From: Cristatella mucedo
Taxonomy: Eukaryota > Bryozoa > Phylactolaemata > Cristatellidae
Length of the DNA: 64,000 bases
Assembly (NCBI GenBank): GCA_009760855.2
Contig: WPIO01000001.1
Span: forward strand, 20,144,001-20,208,000
Direction: 5' to 3'
Of this stretch, positions 26,248 through 39,041 are shown one piece after another. Below the pieces are notes generated by a model. That model worked only from the letters and a program-made list of their open reading frames with translations. It had not been told where the DNA came from and did not search any database. Within the stretch, counting starts at the first letter, position 1. Each line of letters opens with the position of its first letter. A program made the position numbers and the translations under genes.

Positions 26248-27099
26248 GTTCGTACTTTTACGCCGGCTTTCGTGTACGCGGCACTTGTTTGCACCGCTTC
26301 GAAGGCCAGCCTTCACCTTACTTTTTAACAATAGCGGAAAGTTGAAGAGGAGCTGCAGCTTGCTTTTCTATCTTGTCGCTCGCACTTGTGTTATCTAACA
26401 GGCGAGAGGTCGCAGAGTAGTCGCTTCGCGGCATATGGTCGCGTTTACGTTCCTCACTGACACCACCACACCATCCACTGTTCGCGCGATTACAGTTCGC
26501 TTTAGTCGCGCTTCCGTGTCTTCGGAGATGACCGAGCTTGCTACTAAGCCCCCCCCCCCTCCGACCGCTTGCAAGTATCTGTGCACTGTCGCACTAACAG
26601 CTTTTTCTGTCTCTTGCACGTTTGTCACTGTGCTTTCAGAGCTGATACTACGCTCGCTATCTGTGCCGTCTTTCCACTGGGTAGCCCCACTCCTATTTGC
26701 TCGAGCTAGCTGCCCTGCCGCTTCAGCTGTAATCCAATAAGCTGTGTTGCTGTAGCTGTTTGGCGATGCTTTCGGCAGAGCAATCGTGATGGCGGTGCCA
26801 GTCGATGCACAAGCCTAGTATGAGTGTCTTTGTTCTGTCATCCTACTTTAGTCGACGTTGAATCAACTTCGACGTAATCTCATTGTAGCAACATTGACAT
26901 CCTGGCGATAATGGCAAAACTTGGTGCGAGCCAGGATGTTCTTACCTCACTGAAGAATGCCACCACTTTCGTCATCGCTTATGCTGTCCATAAAATGCTC
27001 GCACCCGTGCGTATAGGGATCACCCTTTCTGCTACACCAGTCATCGTCAAGTATCTGAGAGCGAAAGGGATCCTTAAAGTCCCAAAGCCGCCGGCATAG
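25361..27099 (+). CDS. FAM210B: FAM210B-type mitochondrial membrane protein (DUF1279), two exons
   Basis: Exons 25361-26247 and 26889-27099, joined in phase 2 (AG|C, serine), stop TAG 27097-27099; about 366 residues. The N-terminus is basic and hydroxylated without acidic residues for the first 20 positions, consistent with a mitochondrial presequence. The DUF1279 domain is at the C-terminus: KQKLKQAVKDYGTTVVVFHV, a hydrophobic helix to YVAVSS, NIDILAIMAKLG, then TFVIAYAVHKMLAPVRIGIT and the final KVPKPPA. The VSS-x-(V/I)-D-(M/I) junction and the AYA(I/V)HK..APVRI motif fit FAM210B better than FAM210A. The family is an inner-membrane protein implicated in mitochondrial metabolism. The long N-terminal half (residues about 30-250) is not conserved that I can see. 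No canonical AATAAA follows closely. Confidence 0.88.
26889..27099 (+). CDS. FAM210B: FAM210B exon 2
   Basis: Acceptor tcattgtag. It encodes the second half of DUF1279 with APVRIGITLSATPVIVKYLR and a lysine/proline-rich end, then TAG. Confidence 0.9.
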
Positions 27100-27950
27100 T
27101 TCCTAACACTGTAATCTTAAGGAAACATGCGCAGCCCATCCTGCTCCTTGGGATAGCTATATTTTTATTCATACACTTTTCTAACTTGTGCTAGCCATTG
27201 AGCAGCTGCTGCCTATGCAAATATAAATGTATCGATGGTAACTCGAAACTTTCTGATCGATGAGAATGGAATTGTTCGACGCTGTGCATCGATACCGGTT
27301 GGCTACTGTTAAGATGATTTAGGAATGCCGTGCATCTGAGCAACTAGAGAATCAAAATATGGTAAACGTAGCTTAGCTATCGGTAGCCGATTGAGTGGTG
27401 AATTGAACATATCAGTCGGCTGGCACCTAATAATCTGAGTAGGTTTGTCATCCTGAAGGTAAGAATAGTAGCCTCATTGGCTCCACTACATGACGCTTTT
27501 AAGGTAGTATTCTGACCTAAGAACTGCTGGTGGTGAGGTGTGCTGATTGAACCATTGGTCATTACCTTGACAATCAAACCTATCATAGAGCAGCCAGTGT
27601 AATTCCTGCAGGTATCTTTTGTTGCATTGTGGGGTAATGATGGCTACCTGTGCTCTGAGAGTCACTGATGTAACGCTTGCACAACAAGGCAAAAGTGAGA
27701 CGTACAGCTGAATTAGTAGCTTAAGTTGCAGGGAGACCCGATTGGAAAGAAGAGCCAGACAGGCAGAAGCAGAGCAAGCGAAAGGCATGATAATACGGCA
27801 GCTGTAGCACCAGCCGAGTGTTTCGGTCTTTGGTTCTGTTCTCACTAAGTAATCACTCGCACCTGATCGATAGTTCTGCCTAGCGAAGTAAAGCGTAGGG
27901 TGGCAGTAACCTCGGCCCAATCGCTTAATTGTAGGTCGTGGGGCTTGCCA
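27100..27950. other. Downstream of FAM210B, unassigned
   Basis: Probably includes the FAM210B 3' UTR. No canonical AATAAA signal was noticed; the closest is AATATAAAT near 27219. Confidence 0.4.
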
Positions 27951-28088
27951 CACTGGTTTGACCCAGCCGTAAAGGTGCTCGCCCCGACCAAGGTCTGGCT
28001 GAGGTCATGGGCTTGACCCCCGTGGTATATGTGCAGTGCCTTAGTAGAGATTGAGTTCTCTTAGGGTGCTATACAAATGAATTATACA
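27951..28088 (+). mobile_element. SINE-2 (LINE-tailed), copy
   Basis: Head CTGGTTTGACCCAGCCGTAA AGGTGCTCGCC, B-box-like GTCATGGGCTTGACCCC, then AGTGCCTTAGTAGAGATTGA GTTCTCTTAGGGTGCTATAC AAAT. The last 60 bp equal the LINE tail module. Confidence 0.8.
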
Positions 28089-28215
28089 ACTATATTTCCC
28101 AGCTGCAGCCTGTGTGCTGTGTTAGTAGCAGTTGATGGATAGCTAGCCAAAGCAATCTGGTGGTCTTGCCTCTCAGGAAACGCTTGCCTAAGCGTGTCCT
28201 GTTAGCTTCTATTTA

Positions 28216-28376
28216 TTTATCGCTGGTTTGACCCAATGTTTAAGGTGCTCACCTTTAAAGACATAGGTCCAGGTGAATCGATTTGATGACATAGGTAGTG
28301 TGATTGAGCCCAGTGGCATATGTGAAGTGCCTGACTAGAGATTAAGTTCTGTTAGGGTGCTATACAAATTTATTGT
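28216..28376 (+). mobile_element. SINE-2 copy
   Basis: Same layout as the copy just upstream: GCTGGTTTGACCCAATG, TAAGGTGCTCACC, GTGGCATATGTGAAGTGCCT, AGTTCTGTTAGGGTGCTATA and a TTATT end. A small internal duplication (GACATAGGT) enlarges it. Confidence 0.78.
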
Positions 28377-28410
28377 GTTCTTAGTATATCTCTTCCATCC
28401 CCTCTCGCAT

Positions 28411-28416
28411 CATCTC

Positions 28417-28480
<64 letters not shown>
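28411..28480. repeat. (CT)n microsatellite
   Basis: CT dinucleotide run directly after the SINE-2 copy. Confidence 0.95.
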
Positions 28481-28481
<1 letters not shown>

Positions 28482-28769
28482 CCTCTCTCTATCTCACTCG
28501 ATGTCTCTCTCTCTTTGCCTCTCTTTCCCTCCCTATTTCTATCTGTCTCTCGAGGACGGTAGAGGCTTGATTCCACGAACTGTGCTAGCTTTCACCCTGT
28601 TCAGCCCTTGCTTGTCCTGTTCACCACCTCGGAGCGACTATGTCTCCATCTTCAGAGATGATTAAAGCACTTTTTGAATAGATTTCTTGAGTTGCTGGAC
28701 AAGTTCTATGGTCTTGCTTTTGCAGACCAGAAGGAGATTTGCCAACACGTTTAGACGTGTGAAAGAGCA

Positions 28770-28865
28770 AGCTAAATACTATGCATCTCCATCTGTAACT
28801 CCACGAAGCCACATAGACTACATGAGTGTTACACAGGAGAGTTTTGTATTGCGAATTCACAGCCT
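28770..28865 (-). mobile_element. LINE family B 3' end fragment
   Basis: On the minus strand: GCAATACAAAACTCTCCTGT, GTAACACTCATG, GGAGTTACAGATGGAGATGC. It abuts the tail of LINE A. Confidence 0.75.
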
Positions 28866-31570
28866 AATAATAAGGATAATAATAAAATTGATGCAGTGCC
28901 TGCAGAGAACTCAATCTCTTTCTAGGTGCTTTACATTTGCTGCAAAGGAAACACGGTCGAATGGTGAGTGGTATCATGCTTGATAAACAACATGAATAAC
29001 ATCATTAGGGGTGACATGCATAGGATCAGCGTGCAAGTGTGGTTAGTGGCAGCCTGCAACAGTGTCATCACGAATAAGTACATAAAGGACGAATCACTGG
29101 GACCCACTAAATGCTGTCATAAATAAGTGCGTTTTAATTTCTTTTTAAATTGTTCAAGTCAGGGGATGTGACAGAGTCGGGAGTAAGTTCCAGGCTTTCG
29201 GAGCATGCGAATTAAAGGCACGGTCTCCAAAGAATTTGAGGTTTGTACGAGGTATAGGTAAACAGTTAATTTCCGAAAAGCTGGTGGTACTATGCCTAGC
29301 CTGGTGGGGCAGTAGATCTAATAGGTAAGCCGGCTGGAGCCAAAGAATGGAGGGATCTCAAATTGGGCGACAAAACATTGAAGTCTATCCGTTGCTTGAC
29401 TGTTAGATAACGCAAGTCGGCGAGAAGTGGTGTGATGTGGCAACTGCAACACTCACGACAGACAAGCCTGGCTGCAGAGTTTTGCACGAGCTGTAAGCGC
29501 CTGATTGCACATGCCGGTAGACCAGTAAGCAGTGAGTTACAGAAGTCAAGACGGGATATCACAAATGCATAGACCAACTTAAGTATGGCATCCTTGTCTA
29601 CACAAGCCCGAATTTTACTAATGTTATGTAGCTGTAAGTAGGCAGACTTGACTGAAGAGCTGGTGTGAGCGTCTAACGAAAGATCACTTTGGAACATGAC
29701 ACCTAGATTTCGTGCAGATTCAAGAGGAGATATGCTGGCAGAGCCGATTTTGAGCTTTAGCCTTTCTCATTTCTGAATCACAATTGGTTTACCATAACTG
29801 GCAAGTTAGTTTGATCACTATTCAACTTAAAAAAATTTGCTGCTATCCATGTGCAGATGTCGTCAATACACGCAGCAAGGGAGTTGAGAGAATTTTGACG
29901 TGCTGGAGGGCTGGGAGGAATCAAAGCAAAGGTACAACTGAGTGTCATCCGAATAGAAGTGAAAGCCTAGATCGTGCTTGGTAGTCACATCAGCAAGAAG
30001 AAGAGTATAAACCGTGAAAAGAACCGAACCAAGAACGGAGCTTTGGGGTACCCCATATTTTAGAGGTACCTTGGATTATCTTTGTCCATTCATGTCAATA
30101 CTCTGGAGTCTCCCACTGAGATAGGACCTGAACCATTGCAGAGCAGTGCCAGTGATGCCCAGGCGAGATGAGGTGCTCAAGCAGAACTTTGTGATCGCTA
30201 GTATCAAAAGCTTCCGAAAGATCGAGCAAAACAAGCAGAGACACTCTACCCAAGTCTGCATTCCTAAGTAGGTCGTTGTACACCCTAAGCAATGCCGGCT
30301 CTGTGGAGTAATTAGCTCTAAAGCCAGACTGGAGCTTACTAGCAAGGTTTGAAGTTTCAATATACGAGCTCAGCTGGTCTGCTACGACCCGTTCCAGTGT
30401 CTTTTATAGGACTGGTAGAAGGGAGACTGGGCGGTAGTTTCTCAAGTTCCATTGGTCTGGTGTCGCTTCTTAAGTAGTGGCCTGACCACAGCTTCTTTGA
30501 AAGGTGCTGGGACATGACCTGAGGCTAATGACATATTAAATATGTTAGTTATGCATGGCAGCAGCAGATTAATGCAACATAGAAGCAGGACAGTGGGAAT
30601 AGGGTTCAGAGGACTTTTTCTATTCCTTGATTCGGATATGAACTGCAGGACGAGGTCACTAGTGACCTGCTTGAATGTAGACATGGAAGTGCTGCAAGGA
30701 ATCGAAGGACAGCATTCTAGGGGCGATGGGGATGCATCGCACGGATAGATTCCCTTACCTTGTCTATCTTCTGGACAAAGAAGCTATAGAAGCGATCAGC
30801 TAGATCATCACAGTGATCATCAGATAAGGAGCTTACTTGGAAGCGGTTGAGGAGATGGTCGATCGTCGACGTCAGCATTTTAGGATTGTGCATCTGTGAT
30901 TCAACAATGTTTTGTGGAAGCTAGATTTGGCCTTTGTTAGGATCGATTGGTACAACCTACAGTAGTCCTCGTATGACTGTCGATGGACAGTCAGTCCTGA
31001 TCTTTGGTATGCTTTTTCAAAGCTTAGTAGATCTAGCTAGTTTAATGTTCGTGGTAAACCATAGGCCGTCTGGGAAAGCACACACAGTTCGCTTAGTCAG
31101 AGGTGCAAACTCGTCGAGCATGTCAGCTAGTGTCGTGTTTTAGCAATCTACCAATGATGACAGGTCGGAATAGGGATTGACCAGCAGAAGCGAAGCTGAT
31201 ATTCTCGCACGGACCGTATCAATGTCAAGGGTCTTGAGGTTTCGCAATTCACTAATGATTTTAAAGGAGGTGGATGGCACATGTCGTAGACTGAATGAGA
31301 TCTGCATGTGGTCAGATAAGCAGGATGTGGTAATAATTGGGGATGACAAAGTGCTGTTATATGAGAAAATTTGGTCGAGTGTGTGACCCTTGATGCGAAT
31401 AGGGCCATACACATGAGCCACAAGAGACCATGAGTCAGTCAATGCACGAAATTCAGTGCTGAAGATGTCAGATAAGTTATCAAAGTGAATGTTGAAATCA
31501 CTCATAACGAGGAAAGATTGATTTCATGCACGCAGAATTAAAATGATATCAGAGAAATCTGAGATAAAGG
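28866..31570 (-). mobile_element. LINE family A (CR1/L2-like), endonuclease plus reverse transcriptase, decayed
   Basis: The most complete LINE here. Minus-strand order: endonuclease end with MSDFNIHFDNLSDIF, GPIRIKGHTLDQIFSY and CLSDHMQISFSL (31505-31140); RT start with FNMSLASGHVPAPFKEAVVR (30560-30490); palm piece WFRSYLSGRLQSIDMNGQ (near 30100); then C-terminus VYAFVISRLDFCNSLLTGLP and ACAIRRLQLVQNSAARLV (29560-29460). The 3' UTR ends in AATAATAATAAG (plus strand) near 28870. Multiple frameshifts make it inactive. 5' truncated inside the endonuclease. Confidence 0.88.
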
Positions 31571-31574
31571 ACGA

Positions 31575-32815
31575 TTTGGTACCTGGTGTTACGCAGGAGA
31601 GTTTTGTATAGCACACTCAAGCCTAAGTTGCTTTCGGTACGCATTTGGTAGCCAGCAGACTTCATCTCACGCAGCAAAGAGAAAGTGGGAAGCATAGCAG
31701 AGTCAGGAGAGCAGTTGAGGTAGTGAGTAGCATGGAAGTAGCAGCTCAGAACCGCTGGAAAGAATGTGCCACAGTCGGCAGCTGGAGAGTAGTTGTCATT
31801 GCGTAAGAATCGTGGAAGCAAGTTCCACAGTCTAGGAGCTGCAGAGCTAAAGCTTCTGTCGCCAACAGTATTTAAGCAGAGAATTGAAACAGCTAATTGA
31901 TTGTCCATACAGGACCTGGGGGCACGATGAGGGTGGAACTGGTGCAGCAGTTCAATTAGGCATGGAGAGCCAACCTGTAGCGGGCCTTGTGGGTCAGCTT
32001 AAGAACTTTGCTCTGAGTCCTTTGATCAACGGGCAGCCATCCTACCTCTTTTAGCAAAGGAGACTCGTGCTCAAACCGCTGGGACTTGAAGACCAGCCTT
32101 GCAGCCATATTCATAGTCAGCTGCAGTGGCCTAATAGCTTTCTTAGGCAGCCCAGCCAAAAGGGAACTACAATAATCATGCTGAGACAGAACTAAGGAGC
32201 TGGTTAAATTGTTTGCAAGCCACTGTGGAAAACATCTAACCTTAGATAGTGATTCGACGTGATGGCTAGCTGCAGAAGCAGCCTTCTAAATGAAGCTTTT
32301 AAAATTTAGGCAGCTGTCGAAAACGACACCTGAATTTCGAGCTCGCTGTGATGGTCACACAACAGCATCACCTATTAGAAAAGCAAAGCCTTCTAATCTA
32401 GCCACACGCTTAGGGTGTCCTATGAGCAGCAGTTCGGTTTTATCGTCATCTAGTTTCGAGAAATTTTCCGACATCCGTGATCGAATGACGGCAAGGCAAG
32501 CATTCAGTTTCTCAGTTGATGCAGCAGACTCCGACGGTTTGAATGACAAATACAGCTGAGTATCGTCAGCATAAAAGTGATATCCTATTCCATAAGTCTG
32601 AACCATCTTTCCCAGAGGTTGAGTATAGATGGGAGAACAGCAAGGGACCGAGGACAGACCCTTGACGGACTCCACAGGTATCAGATCAGACTGGTCTCGT
32701 GGGTGAGACCTGACCTCCATATGACATGGATTGAACGCGATCGGGCAAGTACGATTGAAACCAGCCAGTGCCTCGGCTGACCCATCGTCGTTCTCAATCG
32801 TTTAAGTAGAGACTA
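31575..32815 (-). mobile_element. LINE family B, reverse transcriptase C-half and 3' end
   Basis: Minus strand: YGIGYHFYADDTQLYLSFKP (intact YADD box), DDDKTELLLIGHPK, LKEVGWLPVDQRTQSK, RSFSSAAPRLWNLLPRFLRN, then GTGTGCTATACAAAACTCTC. The end is clipped relative to other B copies at GCGTAACACC, exactly where LINE A sequence begins. Confidence 0.88.
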
Positions 32816-33330
32816 TCCTGGGAGGAGTTGAGTGTGTGGTTAAGGCTTACATTACATTCTTTATGGCCATCTAAAACAGCGCCTAAGCTATCGACTTTCC
32901 TGTTTGTCTACACCGAGGGCGCTTACAAAACCGATTCTGAAAACATTGCTGGCCGACTTAGTCCCTCACACAGCCCCCTTGCTCTAATGCCGGAGGCTGG
33001 TTAAGAAAGGTGGATTGCCCGGGATGCTGCCAAGTCAAATATCCCCTAGATATTGACTTCGCCTCTGCAGCAATCGTTTTAGACGAGTGTAAGAAGAATA
33101 GAAAGAAAGAGAAGATAAGAATATAAAACAAGTTTTTGGGGAAGTGTGTAATGCTATGTAGTGTGTGCGGCTTCGGCCGTGTTTGTGCTTTCCATGAACA
33201 GACGCACGCTGTCTTCTGTGTAGAAATGGAAGCCGTAGCAAAAAGCATATAGACATCCCATGTTCATGGACTCGTGCACCTTCAATTTAACGTCCCGCTA
33301 AATTTCAGACCATGATGCGAGCAAATTCCT
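32816..33330. other. Unassigned
   Basis: Short sequence between the LINE pair and the GCAATC array; nothing recognised. Confidence 0.4.
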
Positions 33331-33399
33331 GAATGCCACGATGCGAGCGAATTCCTGAAAATTTGAAATATAAAACTGCGTTATATTTCACGTGTACCC

Positions 33400-34620
33400 A
33401 CAAAATGGCGTTCCACTGCACTCAAGCGTTCCCACAAAGTCCGCTGAAAGAGATTGCAGCGGGCCTGCGCCAATACCGCAATCCACTGCATTTCACCGAA
33501 AAAACAAAAGAAATCCTGTGCGAAAAGCTCCTGTTTTAATGCATGTGACAGTACAGTTGGTGAATATTGTATCGACTACCTACTTGCATTGCAGCGAGCT
33601 ATAGCGTGCAGTTCGCTGAAATTGAGTGCAACGGCCCGGGGGAAATACCGAAATCCACGGCAAAACTACTAGAAATAGATTTCGCCGAGCTCCATTTTTT
33701 ATTGCATATTATAGCACACTGTTGTGTGCACACCCACGTACATTCAAGAAATTGGGCGCCCGCGAACTCTGGCAATGAGCGGCAATCGACCGCAATGGTC
33801 TGAGCAAACACCACAATCCACTCTAATCCACTGCAAATCATCCTCAACTTGTCAACGCGAAGCTAATATTTACATTGCATGTAAGACTAAACTCGGTTTA
33901 AAGTGCATCCACAAAAGTTTGCCCGTTGCGTTACTGCATTCTCATACAATGCACTGCAATCGACTGCAACCGCCCGGGTCCATAGCGAAATCCACCGCAA
34001 TCAGCCGCAAAATGAGCAGAACGCGTATTGTAGAAGCTCCGATGCAATGCTCTTGTGCAATGCACTGCAATCGCCTACAGTGGCCCTGGCCAATAACGCA
34101 ATCCACTGCATTCTGCTGCAAAACGGCCGAAGTACATACAATCTCGGGCAATTTAGGACAGCATTTAGTGGGTCCCTGTGATTCGTCCTTCATGTGCTTA
34201 TGCGTGCTGACACTGTGCATGCTGCCACTAACCACGTTTGCATGCTGACCCTGTGCATGTCACCCCTAACCATGTTATTCATTTTGTTTGTTTATCAAGC
34301 ATGATTTTACTCACCATTCAATTGCATTTCCCTTTGCAGCAAATGTAAAGCGCCTAGAGAGAGATTAAGTTCTCTGAGGGTGCTTTATCAAGTGCATTAT
34401 TATTATACAATCTCGGGCAATGCATGGCGATCAACGGCTTGGCTCAAAGTAGTGATCCACTACAACCCGCGGCAAATCGACCGCAAATCGGCTATCAGAA
34501 GCTACCATTGTTATGGCATATCACATTTCGCCGCGTTCACAGCGACGCCGTGGAAATTTCAGGCTTCTATGTTCGCTAATTGTCGGCAATGTACAGCGAT
34601 CGGTTACAATTAAATTAAAT
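33400..34620. repeat. Degenerate GCAATC-rich array, about six units
   Basis: A diverged unit of about 110-175 bp recurs. Its core reads roughly ACTGCAACGGCCCGGGCCAA then TACCGCAATCCACTGCA. Cores begin near 33456, 33627, 33789, 33966, 34075 and 34432. Within a core, GCAATCCACTGCAAT-type words recur in short period. It is interrupted by a LINE tail at 34153-34404. Nothing suggests coding; the open frames across it arise from the repetition. Confidence 0.7.
34153..34404 (+). mobile_element. LINE family A 3' end, 17-bp target duplication
   Basis: 5'-truncated insertion ending TTATCAAGTGCATTATTATT AT. It is flanked by ATACAATCTCGGGCAAT at 34136-34152 and 34405-34421. It contains the full 3' UTR, including GTAAAGCGCCTAGAGAGAGA. 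Confidence 0.93.
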
Positions 34621-34629
34621 TAAAATTAA

Positions 34630-34788
34630 ATCTTAGCTGATTAAACAGCCTCTTTTCGTATAGCGACAGAAGAGCCTTTACGGCTATCACCACCGCTTGC
34701 AGTGGCGATAGAGAATCGCCCACCGCAGGAATCGAACCCACGACCTCGGGACCGAGGTCGTGAAAGCAACCGCCTTACCTAGTGTGCC
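34630..34788 (-). mobile_element. SINE-1 copy
   Basis: Minus strand: GGCACACTAGGTAAGGCGG, CACGACCTCGGTCCCGAGGT CGTG, GGTTCGATTCC B-box, GGTGATAGCCGTAAAGGCTC and TTAATCAGCTAAGATTTAA. Lacks the first bases of the head. Confidence 0.88.
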
Positions 34789-35631
34789 GCAATTCGCTAG
34801 GTGACCTAGGGAGGTGACCTTCCTCATAACCCAAACTATTTAAGTAGGTGCAGCTTCAGGACGAGGCAATTTTTGGGAGAAAGTGCACAGCTCAGCGGAC
34901 GAGGAGTTTCAGTAAGGCCTGAAAGTCAGAGCAGTCGATAGCCAGCCGGAAGGATACAAGGGTGGTGTCAGCTGAGACAGACAGCGAGTCGGCCAGCCAG
35001 CGACCTACCGGATGCCTTCGCCACGCAGGGGGCGGGTCAGACACTCTGCACCGCCTATCGACGATGGCGGGAGCTCCGAAGTCGGGGCTCAGCCTGTAGG
35101 CGCGTGACGCGGACGCGTTCGTATCGCGTACGCCGGATTTGGATTGCCCCGCTTCTATTTAGAGGGCGAAAGGAGGGACGTCTGCCCGGGCTAGGGAGTG
35201 GATCCTCATTAGAGTGGCGCTCGGGTTGGGAGGGAGGCACCAACAGCTTCCGGTGAGCCGCCGGGAGCCTAAACAGGCGCTGCTAGTCGCGATCTTCGGC
35301 ATTCAAGCCCTTGGTCGGCGCAGGCGATGCCTGGCATAGATGGAGGCGCCTCGATTACGGGTGTGGTATTTCCCCTGTAATAGTGCCCGGTGCATAGAGC
35401 GAGGTTCCTGTATTTAGCTCGACGATTGTTTTCGAGGAGTTTTCCCTGGCGATCATTTGCGAGGGTCTTTCGTGGCGAATGTTTGCTAGTAATGAGGGGA
35501 TAAGACTGAACTAAACGCGCAGTGACATCGTGAGCTTGCGAATAAAATCAATAAAAATTTCGTATATGTACTTGGTATTTCGGCCCAGCTCGGGCCAATG
35601 AACGCGAGACCCCTTTAGTAATGGTAAGTAG
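34789..35631. other. Unassigned GC-rich sequence interrupted by a hAT element
   Basis: Contains an AT box (CTATTTAAG near 34838) followed by GC-rich sequence without long open frames, ending in AATAAAATCAATAAAAAT near 35540. This layout resembles an LTR or a transcription unit leader, but no second copy is in the window. It continues beyond the hAT insertion at 36438-36475. Confidence 0.3.
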
Positions 35632-36429
35632 CAGGCCTGCAAAAATATTTATTTATGGGACAATATATTGCATTGTATTTTTAACAATGAATCGCATTGG
35701 ATGCAATGGCCACATCAATATATTGCATTGTCAATGTGAACGATATCAATATTAGTGCAATACTGATGAAGCAGTTTAGTTTTCGGTCCAGAATGAAGCG
35801 AAGGTCAATTGAATTCAGAAACAACTGTCGCAGTTCACTCCCTGTTGAGATCGCAATCCAGTGGTGATAATTCTGAAAAAATTCACAATTCCAGCATTCC
35901 TTTGCCGTGCGTACCTTGAAGTGACTGCATATGCAACAGGCACCCGCATCACCTTAGGCAGATGCCAAGTTTTCGCTGCCGACGTCGAATGTTTTTGAAC
36001 GATTTTTCTCTCTGAGCAAGCGGATATTTTCTCAGAAACGTCAAAGTCTGGAACCGCACAAGCTCGAAGCTTTTGTTTTCTTCAATCAGAATAGAGATCT
36101 GTGCAGTTTGGCGCTGGTAGCTGTAGCTGTGAACGACGAAGAAACGGAAGAAGAAGAGAAATGGAAAACGACTGACGAGGACGAGGAAGAATATTGAGTC
36201 ACTAAAGTGAGAGATTAAAGTAACAACTATTTTTGTGATCAACATTCAACAATAGCTGTCCTGAAAATGCACAACAATACATTGTATTTGCTTTGATGAC
36301 AATGACAATATATTGCAATTTGTACAATTACAATAACATTATATTGGTTTTGCTATGACAATTTAAATATATTTGCTGATGGCTTTGAAAATTGACAATA
36401 CAAGAATAATAGTCTTGTTTCAAGGCCTG
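35632..36429 (+). mobile_element. hAT transposon deletion derivative with intact ends
   Basis: About 798 bp. Ends CAGGCCTGCAAAA and (reverse complement) CAGGCCTTGAAAC, flanked by 8-bp direct repeats GTAAGTAG at 35624-35631 and 36430-36437. Both subterminal regions carry ATATTGCAT/ATATTGCAA repeats. Inside, plus strand 35985-36197, is a transposase C-terminus FERFFSLSKRIFSQKRQSLE then HKLEAFVFFNQNRDL, the hAT dimerisation region, ending in an acidic tail. The catalytic part is missing, so it is non-autonomous. Confidence 0.9.
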
Positions 36430-36480
36430 GTAAGTAGGGTGGAGCCAGAAAATTGTAGGCGAGGTGACCTGCTTATTATA

Positions 36481-36611
36481 AAATAAATCAACTTGATTTG
36501 TATAGCGTTCTAAGATAACTGAATCTCTAGCCAGGCGCTTCACATATTCCGCAAGCTTGATCCTACGACCTCGGTCAATAGAGGTGAGCACCTTAAATCC
36601 TGGCCAATCCC
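36481..36611 (-). mobile_element. SINE-2 copy
   Basis: Minus strand: GGCCAGGATTTAAGGTGCTC ACC, a B-box-like GTCGTAGGATCAAGC, GAAGCGCCTGGCTAGAGATT, AGAACGCTATACAAATCAAG. It carries the LINE tail module. Confidence 0.78.
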
Positions 36612-36735
36612 GGGCGGCGTTCCGAACAGGAACTTGAGAGTAGTAGACGCCACTTGGCAAGCGGCGGGAAACGCCTTGTCCGCCGACCGTTCGGGGTTAC
36701 AGATTCAGAATAGATTCATTGCTTCTTAATATATA

Positions 36736-38860
<2,125 letters not shown>

Positions 38861-38861
38861 C

Positions 38862-39034
38862 ATGCTGACCCTGTGCATGTCACCCCTAACCATATTATTC
38901 ATTTTGTTTGTTTTTCAAGCATGATTTTACTTACCATTCCATTGCATTTCCCTTTGCAGCAAATGTAAAGCGCCTAGAAAGAGATTGAGTTCTCTTAGGG
39001 CGCCTTATCAAGTGCATTATTATTATTATTATTA
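38862..39034 (+). mobile_element. LINE family A 3' end with short target duplication
   Basis: GCTGACCCTGTGCATGTCAC through GTAAAGCGCCTAGAAAGAGA to (ATT)n. The flanking direct repeat AAAAGCAT occurs before the first base and after the ATT run. Confidence 0.85.
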
Positions 39035-39041
39035 TAAAAGC

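Noticed and set aside
26395..26740. Open frames on both strands inside the FAM210B intron
   Set aside because: They lie between two well-supported exons and have no similarity to anything recognised.
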